Below are positions 9,225 through 18,556 of a DNA stretch of 64,000 bases, in pieces. Position 1 is the first letter of the stretch. Every line of letters starts with the position of its first letter. The DNA is from Shewanella sp. MR-4 (GTDB lineage Bacteria; Pseudomonadota; Gammaproteobacteria; Enterobacterales; Shewanellaceae), in contig NC_008321.1 of assembly GCF_000014685.1 (NCBI RefSeq), positions 1,488,001 to 1,552,000 on the forward strand, read 5' to 3'. The notes under the pieces were generated by a model, which was not told the origin of the DNA, ran no database searches, and saw nothing but the letters and a program-made list of their open reading frames with translations. The translations under genes were made by a program, and so were the position numbers.

Positions 9225-10256
9225 GTGAGTGATTTATTAAGCCAAGACGAAATTGATGCGCTCTTACACGGAGTCGATGACGTCGAAGAGGATAATGAGC
9301 TTGATGCCGCCGGGCTAGAAGCTCGCTCCTACGACTTTTCCTCCCAAGACCGTATTGTGCGTGGCCGTATGCCCACGCTCGAGATTGTGAATGAGCGTTT
9401 TGCCCGTCACCTGCGGATCAGTATGTTCAACATGATGCGTCGAGCGGCCGAAGTGTCGATTAACGGCGTGCAAATGCTGAAATTTGGTGAGTACGTACAC
9501 ACCTTATTCGTCCCAACTAGCTTGAATATGGTGCGCTTTCATCCCTTAAAAGGCACGGCACTGATCACCATGGAAGCGCGTTTAGTGTTTATTCTGGTGG
9601 ACAACTTTTTTGGCGGCGATGGCCGGTTCCATGCCAAGATTGAAGGGCGGGAATTTACCCCAACTGAACGTCGCATCGTGCAGTTATTGCTTAAGATTAT
9701 CTTTGAAGACTATAAAGATGCTTGGGCACCGGTGATGGACGTGGAGTTTGATTATTTAGACTCCGAAGTAAACCCTGCGATGGCGAACATCGTCAGTCCA
9801 ACCGAAGTGGTGGTGATTAACTCCTTCCATATCGAAGTGGATGGCGGTGGCGGTGATTTCCATATCACTATGCCTTATTCGATGATTGAACCTATCCGTG
9901 AACTGCTCGATGCGGGTGTGCAGAGTGATAAACAAGATACGGACATGCGTTGGTCACAGGCGCTGCATGACGAGATTATGGACGTTAAGGTCGGCTTTGA
10001 TGCCACAGTCGTTGAGCATGAACTTACACTCAAAGACGTCATGAACTTTAAGGCTGGGGATATTATTCCTATCGAGCTGCCTGAGTATATTATGATGAAA
10101 ATCGAAGACTTACCGACGTATCGCTGTAAAATGGGGCGTTCACGCGATAATCTAGCACTTAAAATTTACGAAAAAATCCCACGTCCTGAAACGGTCAAAT
10201 CCGAACTGCAATTAGTGACACGTAAAGGCAAAGCCAGAGACATATCCGAATTATAA
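9225..10256 (+). CDS. fliM: Flagellar motor switch protein FliM
   Basis: 343 residues from a GTG start. FliM is the C-ring protein that binds CheY-P and reverses rotation. The N-terminal peptide LLSQDEIDALLHGV is the CheY-P-binding EIDALL motif. It is followed by the CheC-like middle domain with a GGxG-type segment (NFFGGDGRF) and a C-terminal SpoA domain that pairs with FliN. The next gene, fliN, starts 13 bp downstream. Confidence 0.97.
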   Translation: MSDLLSQDEIDALLHGVDDVEEDNELDAAGLEARSYDFSSQDRIVRGRMPTLEIVNERFARHLRISMFNMMRRAAEVSINGVQMLKFGEYVHTLFVPTSLNMVRFHPLKGTALITMEARLVFILVDNFFGGDGRFHAKIEGREFTPTERRIVQLLLKIIFEDYKDAWAPVMDVEFDYLDSEVNPAMANIVSPTEVVVINSFHIEVDGGGGDFHITMPYSMIEPIRELLDAGVQSDKQDTDMRWSQALHDEIMDVKVGFDATVVEHELTLKDVMNFKAGDIIPIELPEYIMMKIEDLPTYRCKMGRSRDNLALKIYEKIPRPETVKSELQLVTRKGKARDISEL

Positions 10257-10268
10257 AGGTGAAGTGAG

Positions 10269-10643
10269 ATGAGTACAGATGATGATTGGGCAGCGGCCAT
10301 GGCCGAGCAGGCATTGGAAGAGGCTAATGCCATTGACCTTGACGAGCTGGTAGACGACTCGCAGCCAATTAGTAAGGCCGAAGCCGCTAAACTAGACACT
10401 ATTTTAGATATCCCGGTGACGATTTCGATGGAAGTTGGCCGCAGCTATATCAGCATTCGTAACCTGCTGCAGCTGAACCAAGGTTCTGTGGTCGAGTTGG
10501 ATAGGGTGGCGGGTGAGCCGCTCGATGTGATGGTGAATGGCACACTTATCGCCCATGGTGAGGTGGTTGTGGTTAACGATAAGTTTGGTATTCGCCTAAC
10601 GGATGTGATCAGTCAAACTGAGCGGATTAAAAAGCTTAAGTAA
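10269..10643 (+). CDS. fliN: Flagellar motor switch protein FliN
   Basis: 124 residues. An acidic N-terminal extension (about 1-40) is followed by a SpoA/surface-presentation domain, recognised by VTISMEVGRSYISIRNLL and VNGTLIAHGEVVVVNDKFG. FliN oligomers form the base of the C-ring and help dock the FliH-FliI complex. It is placed between fliM and fliO as usual. Confidence 0.96.
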   Translation: MSTDDDWAAAMAEQALEEANAIDLDELVDDSQPISKAEAAKLDTILDIPVTISMEVGRSYISIRNLLQLNQGSVVELDRVAGEPLDVMVNGTLIAHGEVVVVNDKFGIRLTDVISQTERIKKLK

Positions 10644-10676
10644 TTCATCGAACAGGACAAAGCCTGAAGGAGCGAG

Positions 10677-11084
10677 ATGAGCACATCGGTCATACTCAGT
10701 CTAGTGCCAGCGACTCAGGCGAGTGTTGCTGGCGTTGCCAACGAAAGTGCCGCGACAGCAACGAAAGTGGCTGAACCTTCGCAAATGGCCGCCGCAGCGA
10801 GCATGCTCGGCGGTCTTATTTTAGTGTTATTGCTTATCTTCGCCTTAGCGTACCTGCTGCGGCGATTTAATTTAGTGCCGACGAATCACAGCGTGCTGAA
10901 AACCCTCGCGGTCACATCGCTTGGGCAGAAGGAGCGTTTGGTGTTAGTTCAGGTCGGTGAACAGCAGTATTTGTTGGGCGTTAGCGGGCAACAAGTTAAT
11001 TTAATTGATAAATTAGCTGAGCCAATCCAAATTGAGTCCGTTTCCTTTGCGGACAAGCTACGGCAGGCGAAATTAAAACAATGA
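10677..11084 (+). CDS. fliO: Flagellar biosynthetic protein FliO
   Basis: 135 residues with one strong membrane segment (about 42-62, GGLILVLLLIFALAYLLRRF) followed by a small cytoplasmic domain (TSLGQKERLVLVQVGEQQYL). That layout is typical of FliO, the assembly chaperone for the FliP export-gate ring. AGGAG precedes the ATG. The stop overlaps the fliP start (ATGA), a sign of coupled translation with its client protein. Confidence 0.92.
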   Translation: MSTSVILSLVPATQASVAGVANESAATATKVAEPSQMAAAASMLGGLILVLLLIFALAYLLRRFNLVPTNHSVLKTLAVTSLGQKERLVLVQVGEQQYLLGVSGQQVNLIDKLAEPIQIESVSFADKLRQAKLKQ

Positions 11085-11827
11085 TGAAGTACATACTCAC
11101 CTTGATAGGGGTTAGTACCCTGTTGTTTGCCGCATCGGTGGGCGCGGCCGATGGTGTACTGCCGGCGGTAACCGTAAAAACCGCTGCCGATGGTTCGACC
11201 GAATATTCGGTGACCATGCAGATCCTATTACTAATGACCTCGCTGAGCTTTATCCCTGCGATGGTCATTATGTTGACGTCATTTACCCGCATCATAGTGG
11301 TGCTCTCGATTTTGCGCCAAGCCATTGGTTTACAACAGACACCTTCTAACCAAGTCTTGATTGGCATGAGCCTGTTTATGACCTTTTTCATTATGGCGCC
11401 AGTGTTCGACAAAATTTATGACCAAGGGGTTAAGCCTTATATTGATGAACAGCTCACGCTACAACAGGCCTTCGATAAGGGCAAAGAGCCATTACGGGCA
11501 TTTATGTTAGGGCAGGTGCGTACCACAGATCTGAAAACCTTTATCGATATTTCGGGGTATCAAAACATTAATTCCCCAGAAGAAGCGCCAATGAGCGTGT
11601 TGGTGCCAGCTTTTATCACCAGTGAACTAAAAACCGCCTTTCAAATTGGCTTTATGTTGTTTGTGCCTTTTTTAGTGCTAGATCTCGTGGTGGCCAGTAT
11701 CTTGATGGCCATGGGTATGATGATGCTCTCGCCGATGATTGTTTCTTTACCCTTCAAGATCATGTTGTTTGTGCTTGTCGATGGTTGGGGCCTAGTGATG
11801 GGCACTTTAGCCAATAGCTTTGGTTAG
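11081..11827 (+). CDS. fliP: Flagellar export gate protein FliP
   Basis: 248 residues. FliP forms the five-subunit core of the export channel together with FliQ and FliR. A cleavable signal peptide (MMKYILTLIGVSTLLFAASVGA) is present, unusual for a cytoplasmic membrane protein but normal for FliP. The conserved SFTRIIVVLSILRQAIGLQQ region and the C-terminal hydrophobic helices (LVVASILMAMGMMMLSP) identify it. The start could be the first or second ATG (11081 or 11084). Confidence 0.97.
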   Translation: MMKYILTLIGVSTLLFAASVGAADGVLPAVTVKTAADGSTEYSVTMQILLLMTSLSFIPAMVIMLTSFTRIIVVLSILRQAIGLQQTPSNQVLIGMSLFMTFFIMAPVFDKIYDQGVKPYIDEQLTLQQAFDKGKEPLRAFMLGQVRTTDLKTFIDISGYQNINSPEEAPMSVLVPAFITSELKTAFQIGFMLFVPFLVLDLVVASILMAMGMMMLSPMIVSLPFKIMLFVLVDGWGLVMGTLANSFG

Positions 11828-11844
11828 ATGAGCGGAGATTCGCG

Positions 11845-12114
11845 ATGACGCCAGAAGCCCTAATCGATATTTTCCGTGAAGCCTTAGCCGTGATTGTCAT
11901 GATGGTTTCGGCCATCGTGCTGCCAGGGCTTGGTATTGGCCTCATTGTGGCGGTGTTCCAAGCCGCGACCTCAATTAACGAACAGACTTTAAGCTTTTTG
12001 CCTCGACTGATCGTGACCTTACTGGCCTTGATGGTTATGGGACACTGGTTAGTGCAAACCCTCATGGATTTCTTTATCGAAATGGTTAACCGCATTCCCC
12101 AAGTGGTGGGCTAA
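11845..12114 (+). CDS. fliQ: Flagellar export gate protein FliQ
   Basis: 89 residues with two membrane helices, the standard FliQ size. The LPGLGIGLIVAVFQAATSIN segment and the following EQTLSFLPRL are family signatures. FliQ packs around the FliP5FliR1 core of the export gate. It stands between fliP and fliR with an 18-bp and a 4-bp gap. Confidence 0.97.
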   Translation: MTPEALIDIFREALAVIVMMVSAIVLPGLGIGLIVAVFQAATSINEQTLSFLPRLIVTLLALMVMGHWLVQTLMDFFIEMVNRIPQVVG

Positions 12115-12118
12115 GCCC

Positions 12119-12916
12119 ATGGAGCTGCTGCTCGACACCTTAATGCAAACCATCGCCTCTTATATGTGGCCATTGTTTCGCGTGACCAGCATGCTGATGG
12201 TCATGGTGGTGTTTGGTGCTACGACAACCCCGACTCGAGTCCGTTTACTCTTAGCGGTGGCTATCACTCTGGCCATTGCGCCAGTATTACCGCCCGTTAA
12301 GGATGCGGAGCTCTTTTCCTTAAGCGCTGTTTTTATTACTGCTCAGCAAATTATTATTGGTGTCGCCATGGGCTTTGTAACCCAAATGGTGATGCAAACC
12401 TTTGTGTTAACGGGCCAGATCATCGGTATGCAAACCAGCTTAGGTTTTGCCTCTATGGTCGACCCCGGTTCTGGTCAACAAACACCAGTGATAGGCAACT
12501 TCTTTTTGTTGCTCGCGACGTTGATTTTTCTCGCCGTCGATGGACACCTGTTGATGATCCGTATGTTAGTCGCCAGTTTCGAGACCTTACCGATTTCGAA
12601 TCAAGGGTTAACGTTGACGAGTTATCGCGCGCTAGCGGAATGGGGCTCCTATATGTTTGGCGCGGCACTGACCATGTCGCTCTCGGCGATTATTGCCTTG
12701 CTGCTCGTTAACTTATCCTTTGGGGTTATGACTCGCGCCGCGCCGCAGCTGAACATCTTCTCGATAGGTTTCCCAATCACTATGATTGGTGGACTGCTCA
12801 TTTTATGGTTAACCTTGACCCCTGTAATGGCTCATTTCGAAGAGGTTTGGGCGTCGGCACAGCTTTTGCTATGTGATATTTTAGGGCTTCAGTGTCAAGC
12901 CGACGGCATACTCTAA
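12119..12916 (+). CDS. fliR: Flagellar export gate protein FliR
   Basis: 265 residues, highly hydrophobic with about six membrane segments. The GFVTQMVMQTFVLTGQIIGM and MVDPGSGQQTPVIGNF segments are typical of the family. FliR is present in one copy and completes the helical FliP/Q/R export channel. It is followed 17 bp later by flhB, its partner in the gate. Confidence 0.96.
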   Translation: MELLLDTLMQTIASYMWPLFRVTSMLMVMVVFGATTTPTRVRLLLAVAITLAIAPVLPPVKDAELFSLSAVFITAQQIIIGVAMGFVTQMVMQTFVLTGQIIGMQTSLGFASMVDPGSGQQTPVIGNFFLLLATLIFLAVDGHLLMIRMLVASFETLPISNQGLTLTSYRALAEWGSYMFGAALTMSLSAIIALLLVNLSFGVMTRAAPQLNIFSIGFPITMIGGLLILWLTLTPVMAHFEEVWASAQLLLCDILGLQCQADGIL

Positions 12917-12933
12917 CCGGATAGGAACGCGTA

Positions 12934-14064
12934 ATGGCTGAAGAAAGTAGCGGCGAACGCAGCGAGGAACCCACCGGGAGGCGCCTCGAACAGGCGCGAG
13001 AAAAAGGGCAGGTAGCCCGCTCAAAAGAGTTAGGTACTGCGACCGTGTTGCTCTCGGCGGCAACAGGTTTGTATATGCTCGGGCCTGGGATTGCGAAGGC
13101 GCTGTCCAATGTGTTTGAACGCGTCTTCACCATGGATCGCGCTGCGATTTTCGATACGAACCAGATGTTTAATGTATGGGGCGTCGTGGGAAGCGAGATT
13201 GGCTGGCCGTTACTTAAGATTATGTTACTGATTGTGGTGGTGGCATTTATCGGTAACGTATCCCTTGGCGGGATGAACTTCTCCACCCAAGCCATGATGC
13301 CTAAAGCCAGTAAAATGAGCCCGATTGCTGGCTTTAAGCGGATGTTTGGTGTGCAGGCCTTGGTTGAATTAACCAAAGGGATTGCTAAGTTTTCTGTGGT
13401 AGCAATCGCGGCTTATTTACTACTCAGTCATTATTTTAACGATATTCTACTCCTGTCAGCCGATCATCTTCCCGGTAACGTCCATCATGCGCTGGATTTG
13501 TTAGTGTGGATGTTTATTCTGCTTTGCTCCTCCGTCTTAGTCATTGTGGTGATCGATGTGCCGTTTCAGATCTGGAACCACAACAAACAGCTGAAAATGA
13601 CTAAGCAGGAAGTGAAAGACGAGTATAAAGACACCGAAGGTAAACCTGAGGTCAAAGGGCGAGTACGCCAAATGCAGCGTGAGTTAGCGCAGCGACGCAT
13701 GATGGCCGAAGTGCCCAATGCGGATGTGATTGTGGTGAACCCTGAGCATTATGCGGTGGCTATTAAATACGATGTGAAGCGCTCTGCAGCGCCTTTTGTT
13801 ATCGCTAAAGGTGTTGATGAAGTCGCGTTTAAAATCCGCGAAGTGGCAAGGGCACATAACATTGCGATTGTCTCTGCACCACCGCTGGCGCGGGCAATTT
13901 ATCACACCACTAAGCTTGAGCAGCAGATCCCTGAGGGCCTATTTACCGCGGTGGCACAGGTGCTGGCTTATGTGTTCCAGTTACGCCAGTACCAAAAAGG
14001 TCGTGGCCGTAAACCTATTCCAATCCCTGCTAATCAACCCATCCCTGACGAGCTGAAGCACTAG
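12934..14064 (+). CDS. flhB: Flagellar export switch protein FlhB
   Basis: 376 residues. The N-terminus EESSGERSEEPTGRRLEQAR is typical. Four membrane segments follow, then a cytoplasmic domain that undergoes self-cleavage and flips export specificity after FliK binds. The cleavage motif, usually NPTH, reads NPEH here at residues 269-272; the catalytic Asn and Pro are intact. The C-terminal tail is proline-rich (KPIPIPANQPIPDEL), matching the proline-rich element known in beta/gamma-proteobacterial FlhB. It is the last gene of the fliK unit. Confidence 0.96.
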   Translation: MAEESSGERSEEPTGRRLEQAREKGQVARSKELGTATVLLSAATGLYMLGPGIAKALSNVFERVFTMDRAAIFDTNQMFNVWGVVGSEIGWPLLKIMLLIVVVAFIGNVSLGGMNFSTQAMMPKASKMSPIAGFKRMFGVQALVELTKGIAKFSVVAIAAYLLLSHYFNDILLLSADHLPGNVHHALDLLVWMFILLCSSVLVIVVIDVPFQIWNHNKQLKMTKQEVKDEYKDTEGKPEVKGRVRQMQRELAQRRMMAEVPNADVIVVNPEHYAVAIKYDVKRSAAPFVIAKGVDEVAFKIREVARAHNIAIVSAPPLARAIYHTTKLEQQIPEGLFTAVAQVLAYVFQLRQYQKGRGRKPIPIPANQPIPDELKH

Positions 14065-14128
14065 TTGAGTGTTAAGTTAACGAAGAGATAGTTCACAGAG
14101 ATAAAACCATAACTTGAACTGTTAGCGG

Positions 14129-14145
14129 TTGGCGCGCTTTTTGCT
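14129..14145 (+). promoter_or_regulatory. Sigma-54 (-24/-12) promoter of flhA operon
   Basis: TGGCGCGCTTTTTGC at 14130-14144 has GG and GC at the exact sigma-54 spacing. It lies about 40 bp before the flhA start in the 118-bp gap after flhB. It is the only clear promoter before the flhAFG-fliA-che genes. Confidence 0.8.
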
Positions 14146-14182
14146 TCCAGGCTGTTATACGTCAAAGTTTAGGTATCTGTGA

Positions 14183-16282
14183 ATGGATGTTAAAGCCTCC
14201 CTAGGCCAAGTAAAACAGTTGAAACTGAGCTCTTTCAAGGGCATAGGTACGCCAATGCTAGTGCTTGCGGCATTGGCTATGATTGTATTGCCTATCCCGC
14301 CGTTTCTACTCGACGTTTTATTCTCTTTTAACATTGCCTTGGCTTTGATTGTTCTTCTTGTCGCGATTTATACCGACAGACCTTTAGATTTTGCTGCTTT
14401 CCCAACCGTTTTATTAGTCGCGACACTGCTGCGACTCGCGCTTAACGTGGCATCGACCCGTGTAGTATTACTCGAAGGCCATAATGGTGGTGACGCCGCC
14501 GGTAAGGTGATTGAGGCCTTCGGCTCAGTGGTGATTGGCGGTAACTATGCAGTGGGTTTGGTCGTATTTATCATCTTGATCATTATCAACTTTGCCGTTG
14601 TGACTAAAGGTGCTGGCCGTATTGCCGAGGTGAGTGCTCGCTTTACCTTAGATGCGATGCCCGGTAAGCAAATGGCCATCGATGCCGACTTGAACGCAGG
14701 TATTATTAATCAGGATCAAGCCAGAACCAGACGCGCCGAGGTGACCCGCGAAGCCGACTTCTATGGCGCAATGGACGGTGCATCTAAGTTTGTGAAGGGC
14801 GATGCGATTGCCGGTATCATGATTTTGGTTATCAACATTCTCGGTGGGTTTATTATCGGGATTGTGCAACACGGTTTGACATTCTCCCAAGCTGTTGAAA
14901 TTTATACCCTGTTAACCATTGGTGACGGTCTCGTCGCACAAATTCCTGGTCTATTACTGTCAATCGCCGCGGCGTTGATGGTGACCCGTCAAAATGAATC
15001 TGGCGATATGGGCCAGATGCTGATTAGTCAGATGTTTGACAGTCACAAGTCACTCAGTATTGCGGCCGGCGTACTCTTTGTCATGGGTATTGTGCCAGGC
15101 ATGCCACACATGGCGTTTTTAAGCTTTGCCGTGATCACAGGTGGTGCCGCTTACTTTATATTTAAACGTAATGAAGCCAAACGTGCCAAAGCCCTTGAGC
15201 AAGTCAAAACGGGCCCAGCGGAAAGAGCCGAAAGAGAACCTAAAGAACTTAGCTGGGACGATGTACACCATGTTGACACTATCGGTCTGGAAGTGGGTTA
15301 TCGTTTGATCCCATTAGTCGATAAAGGGCAAGGTGGTGAATTACTAAGTCGGATCAAAGGGGTACGTAAAAAGCTTTCTCAAGAGCTGGGCTTCTTGGTG
15401 CCTGCGGTACATATTCGTGACAACCTCGATTTATCACCCAATGCCTATCGCATCTCGTTAATGGGCGTGGTGGTTGGAGAGGCGGATATTCGCCATGACT
15501 GCGAACTCGCCATCAACCCAGGCCAAGTTTACGGTAAGCTCGATGGTATCGAAACGCGTGATCCTGCCTTTGGTCTCGAAGCCGTGTGGATTGCCCCTGA
15601 GCTGCGTGAACATGCACAAACCTTAGGTTATACCGTGGTGGATGCCGCGACAGTGGTGGCTACCCATATCAGCCAAATATTGACGAATAACGCGGCGAAA
15701 CTCTTAGGCTATGAAGAAGTGCAACAACTGATGGATATGCTTGCCAAGCATTCGCCTAAGCTGGTGGATGGCTTTATTCCTGATGTGATGCCGCTTGGAA
15801 ATGTCGTAAAAGTGATGCAAAACCTATTAAATGAAGGAGTTTCTGTCAGAGACTTGCGTACCATAGTGCAAACTTTGTTAGAATACGGCACTAAGAGTAA
15901 CGATACTGAAGTGTTAACGGCGGCAGTACGTATCGCATTGAAGCGCATGATAGTTCAAGAGATCTCGGGTCCTGAACTTGAAATACCTGTCATAACTTTG
16001 GCGCCAGAGTTGGAACAGATGTTGCATCAGTCAATGCAAGCAACCGGTGGCGATGGCCCAAATATCGAACCTGGTCTTGCGGAGCGTATGCAGCAATCCT
16101 TAGCGGATGCCGCTCAAAAGCAAGAAATGGTTGGTCAGCCCGCTATTTTGCTAACGTCAGGTATGTTACGTGCGACACTGTCTCGCTTTGTTAAATATAC
16201 TATTCCTAATCTCAGAGTGATTTCTTACCAAGAAATCCCCGATGAAAAGCAAATACGCATAGTGTCTGCCGTCGGCCAGTAG
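14183..16282 (+). CDS. flhA: Flagellar export gate protein FlhA
   Basis: 699 residues. The N-terminal half holds about eight membrane helices (including LALIVLLVAIYTDRPLDFAA and LRLALNVASTRVVL). The conserved cytoplasmic loop includes FTLDAMPGKQMAIDADLNAG. The C-terminal half (from about residue 345) is the substrate/chaperone docking domain. FlhA forms the nonameric ring below the export gate and uses proton motive force. It heads the flhA-flhF-flhG-fliA-che unit. Confidence 0.98.
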   Translation: MDVKASLGQVKQLKLSSFKGIGTPMLVLAALAMIVLPIPPFLLDVLFSFNIALALIVLLVAIYTDRPLDFAAFPTVLLVATLLRLALNVASTRVVLLEGHNGGDAAGKVIEAFGSVVIGGNYAVGLVVFIILIIINFAVVTKGAGRIAEVSARFTLDAMPGKQMAIDADLNAGIINQDQARTRRAEVTREADFYGAMDGASKFVKGDAIAGIMILVINILGGFIIGIVQHGLTFSQAVEIYTLLTIGDGLVAQIPGLLLSIAAALMVTRQNESGDMGQMLISQMFDSHKSLSIAAGVLFVMGIVPGMPHMAFLSFAVITGGAAYFIFKRNEAKRAKALEQVKTGPAERAEREPKELSWDDVHHVDTIGLEVGYRLIPLVDKGQGGELLSRIKGVRKKLSQELGFLVPAVHIRDNLDLSPNAYRISLMGVVVGEADIRHDCELAINPGQVYGKLDGIETRDPAFGLEAVWIAPELREHAQTLGYTVVDAATVVATHISQILTNNAAKLLGYEEVQQLMDMLAKHSPKLVDGFIPDVMPLGNVVKVMQNLLNEGVSVRDLRTIVQTLLEYGTKSNDTEVLTAAVRIALKRMIVQEISGPELEIPVITLAPELEQMLHQSMQATGGDGPNIEPGLAERMQQSLADAAQKQEMVGQPAILLTSGMLRATLSRFVKYTIPNLRVISYQEIPDEKQIRIVSAVGQ

Positions 16283-16293
16283 AGGACGCATAA

Positions 16294-17670
16294 GTGAAGA
16301 TTAAACGTTTTTTTGCCAAAGACATGCGTGCTGCACTGGCCCAAGTGAAGGACACGCTCGGCTCCGATGCCGTGATTATGTCGAATAAAAAGGTCAATGG
16401 TGGCATTGAGATTGTGGCCGCCGTTGATTACGACGAGCCCAAAGCGAAGGCGCCTGCCGCTGCACCGACTTTTATGGATGTGAGTGATGACTTAGTATCG
16501 CTCGGTGCTAAAGCGCCGATTCGTGCTGAAACTAAGTTAAAACCATCGGCGCCAGCGGACTCTCTCCAGGCATTGCTCGAGAAGCAACAAAGCCGTTTAA
16601 ACCAACAGCTCACCCATCAACAGCAAGACGCCGAACTGCCTGCGTGGGCTAAAGGATTACAAGCACCTGTGGCACCTAAAGCTGAGCGTCGCGATATGGG
16701 CAATCCTTTCGATAAGAAACCGCAGAGCTCGCCAAAGCAAAATGCGGATCTCGAAGCCATGCGCGATGAATTATCATCCTTACGTAATTTGTTGACCCAT
16801 CAGGTTTCAGCATTGATGACTGAGCATAAAAAACGTATCGACCCTGTCGGTGCCATGCTGGAGTCAAAGTTGCTGGAAGCCGAGTTTTCTCCAGCTGTCG
16901 CGAACAAGTTAGCGGCGCTCAGTCAACACTATACCCCTGCAGAATTAGTTCGTGCACTGCCACAAAGTCTAGCGAATATGCTTGATAACCAAGGTGATGA
17001 TATCGTTAAGCAAGGTGGTGTTGTTGCGCTGGTAGGTCCAACTGGAGTCGGTAAAACTACGTCATTAGCTAAATTAGCTGCACGCTTTGCGGCCCATCAT
17101 GGTGCGGATCAAGTGGCTTTGATTACCACAGACCATTATCGTATTGGCGCCTATGAGCAATTGGCCACCTATGGCAAAATTATGGGTTGTCCAGTCAAAC
17201 AAGCCCATGACCTTGCTGAACTAGAACAAATTCTGTATCAGTTCAGAAATCGCAAGCTAGTATTGATAGATACCGCGGGTATGGGTCAACGAGATATGCG
17301 GCTTTACCAGCAACTTGATAATTTAACTGCAAATAGCAGAATACCTATCCGCAGTTATCTGGTACTGTCTGCCACAGGACAGCGCCGCGTGCTGCAAGAT
17401 GCTGTAAATCACTTTAAACGCATTCCCTTATCTGGTGTTGTACTCACCAAACTCGATGAATCCGTGTCTTTAGCGGGCGCATTAAGTGTGTTGATCCAAA
17501 GTGGGTTGCCATTAAGTTATGTTACGGATGGGCAGCGAGTGCCCGAAGATATGAAAGTCGCCGATACCTTACTGCTCGCTGAGCAGGCATTAGCGGCCTT
17601 AGAAAACACTGAAGAACAATCGTTACCAGACACAGCGTGGTCAGATAATATGACCTGTGCATTTGAGTAG
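16294..17670 (+). CDS. flhF: Flagellar placement GTPase FlhF
   Basis: 458 residues. FlhF is an SRP-type GTPase that marks the cell pole where the flagellum is built. The N-terminal region (KIKRFFAKDMRAALAQVKD) and basic/Gln-rich linker are followed by the NG domain. In the NG domain are the P-loop GPTGVGKTT near residues 248-256, DTAGMGQRD, and TKLDES as the G4-type motif. It occurs with flhG immediately downstream, as in polar flagellates. Confidence 0.96.
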   Translation: MKIKRFFAKDMRAALAQVKDTLGSDAVIMSNKKVNGGIEIVAAVDYDEPKAKAPAAAPTFMDVSDDLVSLGAKAPIRAETKLKPSAPADSLQALLEKQQSRLNQQLTHQQQDAELPAWAKGLQAPVAPKAERRDMGNPFDKKPQSSPKQNADLEAMRDELSSLRNLLTHQVSALMTEHKKRIDPVGAMLESKLLEAEFSPAVANKLAALSQHYTPAELVRALPQSLANMLDNQGDDIVKQGGVVALVGPTGVGKTTSLAKLAARFAAHHGADQVALITTDHYRIGAYEQLATYGKIMGCPVKQAHDLAELEQILYQFRNRKLVLIDTAGMGQRDMRLYQQLDNLTANSRIPIRSYLVLSATGQRRVLQDAVNHFKRIPLSGVVLTKLDESVSLAGALSVLIQSGLPLSYVTDGQRVPEDMKVADTLLLAEQALAALENTEEQSLPDTAWSDNMTCAFE

Positions 17671-17674
17671 AGTT

Positions 17675-18556
17675 ATGACCCTGGATCAAGCAAGTGGTTT
17701 ACGTATGATGAATCAACCCTATAACGAAAAAGTGAAAGTAATCGCGGTTACGGGTGGTAAAGGTGGCGTGGGTAAAACCAGTGTGTCCATCAATACCGCT
17801 GTAGCATTAGCCGAAAAGGGCAAGCGTGTCTTAGTGCTTGATGCCGACTTAGGCTTGGCAAACGTCGATGTCATGTTAGGGATCCGTGCTGAACGTAACC
17901 TTTCCCATGTACTCTCAGGCGATGCTGAGCTGGATGATATTATTGTCCGTGGTCCTAAGGGCATAGGCATTGTCCCCGCGACCTCGGGTACTCAAGGCAT
18001 GGTAGAGTTGAGCCCTGCGCAACATGCGGGCTTAATTCGTGCTTTCAGTGAGATGCGTACCCAGTTTGATATTCTCATCGTGGATACTGCCGCGGGGATT
18101 TCTGACATGGTACTCAGTTTCTCTCGCGCGTCACAGGATGTGTTGGTTGTTGTTTGTGACGAGCCAACCTCCATCACTGACGCTTATGCGTTAATCAAAA
18201 TTCTCAGCCGTGAACACGGCGTTTTCCGCTTTAAAATTGTTGCGAATATGGTGCGCAGTTTACGCGAAGGTATGGAATTGTTTGCTAAACTCAGTAAAGT
18301 GACCGACAGATTCTTGGACGTGGCACTTGAACTGGTTGCGACCATTCCATTTGATGAAAACCTTCGCAAATCAGTGCGTAAACAAAAGTTAGTGGTTGAG
18401 GCTTATCCTAAGTCTCCAGCTGCGATAGCGTACCATGGCCTAGCGAATAAGATCATGAGTTGGCCAGTACCACAGCAACCTGGTGGGCATTTGGAGTTTT
18501 TCGTTGAGCGTTTAGTTCAGCGACCAGATTTTCAAGAGGAAAAAACGAGTGAATAA
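17675..18556 (+). CDS. flhG: Flagellar number regulator FlhG (FleN/MinD-like ATPase)
   Basis: 293 residues from ATG 17675; an in-frame GTG at 17657 overlapping flhF is less likely. It is a ParA/MinD-type ATPase with deviant Walker A GGKGGVGKTS near residues 27-36. It also has VLDADLGLANVDVMLG and DTAAGISD as Walker A' and B regions. FlhG limits flagellar number by opposing FlhF and, in related species, by acting on the master regulator. The segment DQASGLRMMNQP at the N-terminus resembles the peptide that stimulates FlhF GTPase in other species. It overlaps fliA by 8 bp. Confidence 0.95.
   Translation: MTLDQASGLRMMNQPYNEKVKVIAVTGGKGGVGKTSVSINTAVALAEKGKRVLVLDADLGLANVDVMLGIRAERNLSHVLSGDAELDDIIVRGPKGIGIVPATSGTQGMVELSPAQHAGLIRAFSEMRTQFDILIVDTAAGISDMVLSFSRASQDVLVVVCDEPTSITDAYALIKILSREHGVFRFKIVANMVRSLREGMELFAKLSKVTDRFLDVALELVATIPFDENLRKSVRKQKLVVEAYPKSPAAIAYHGLANKIMSWPVPQQPGGHLEFFVERLVQRPDFQEEKTSE

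Noticed and set aside
12798..13376. 192-codon minus-strand open frame over fliR/flhB
   Set aside because: Both underlying plus-strand genes are well conserved; the antisense frame has shadow-type composition and no recognisable domain.
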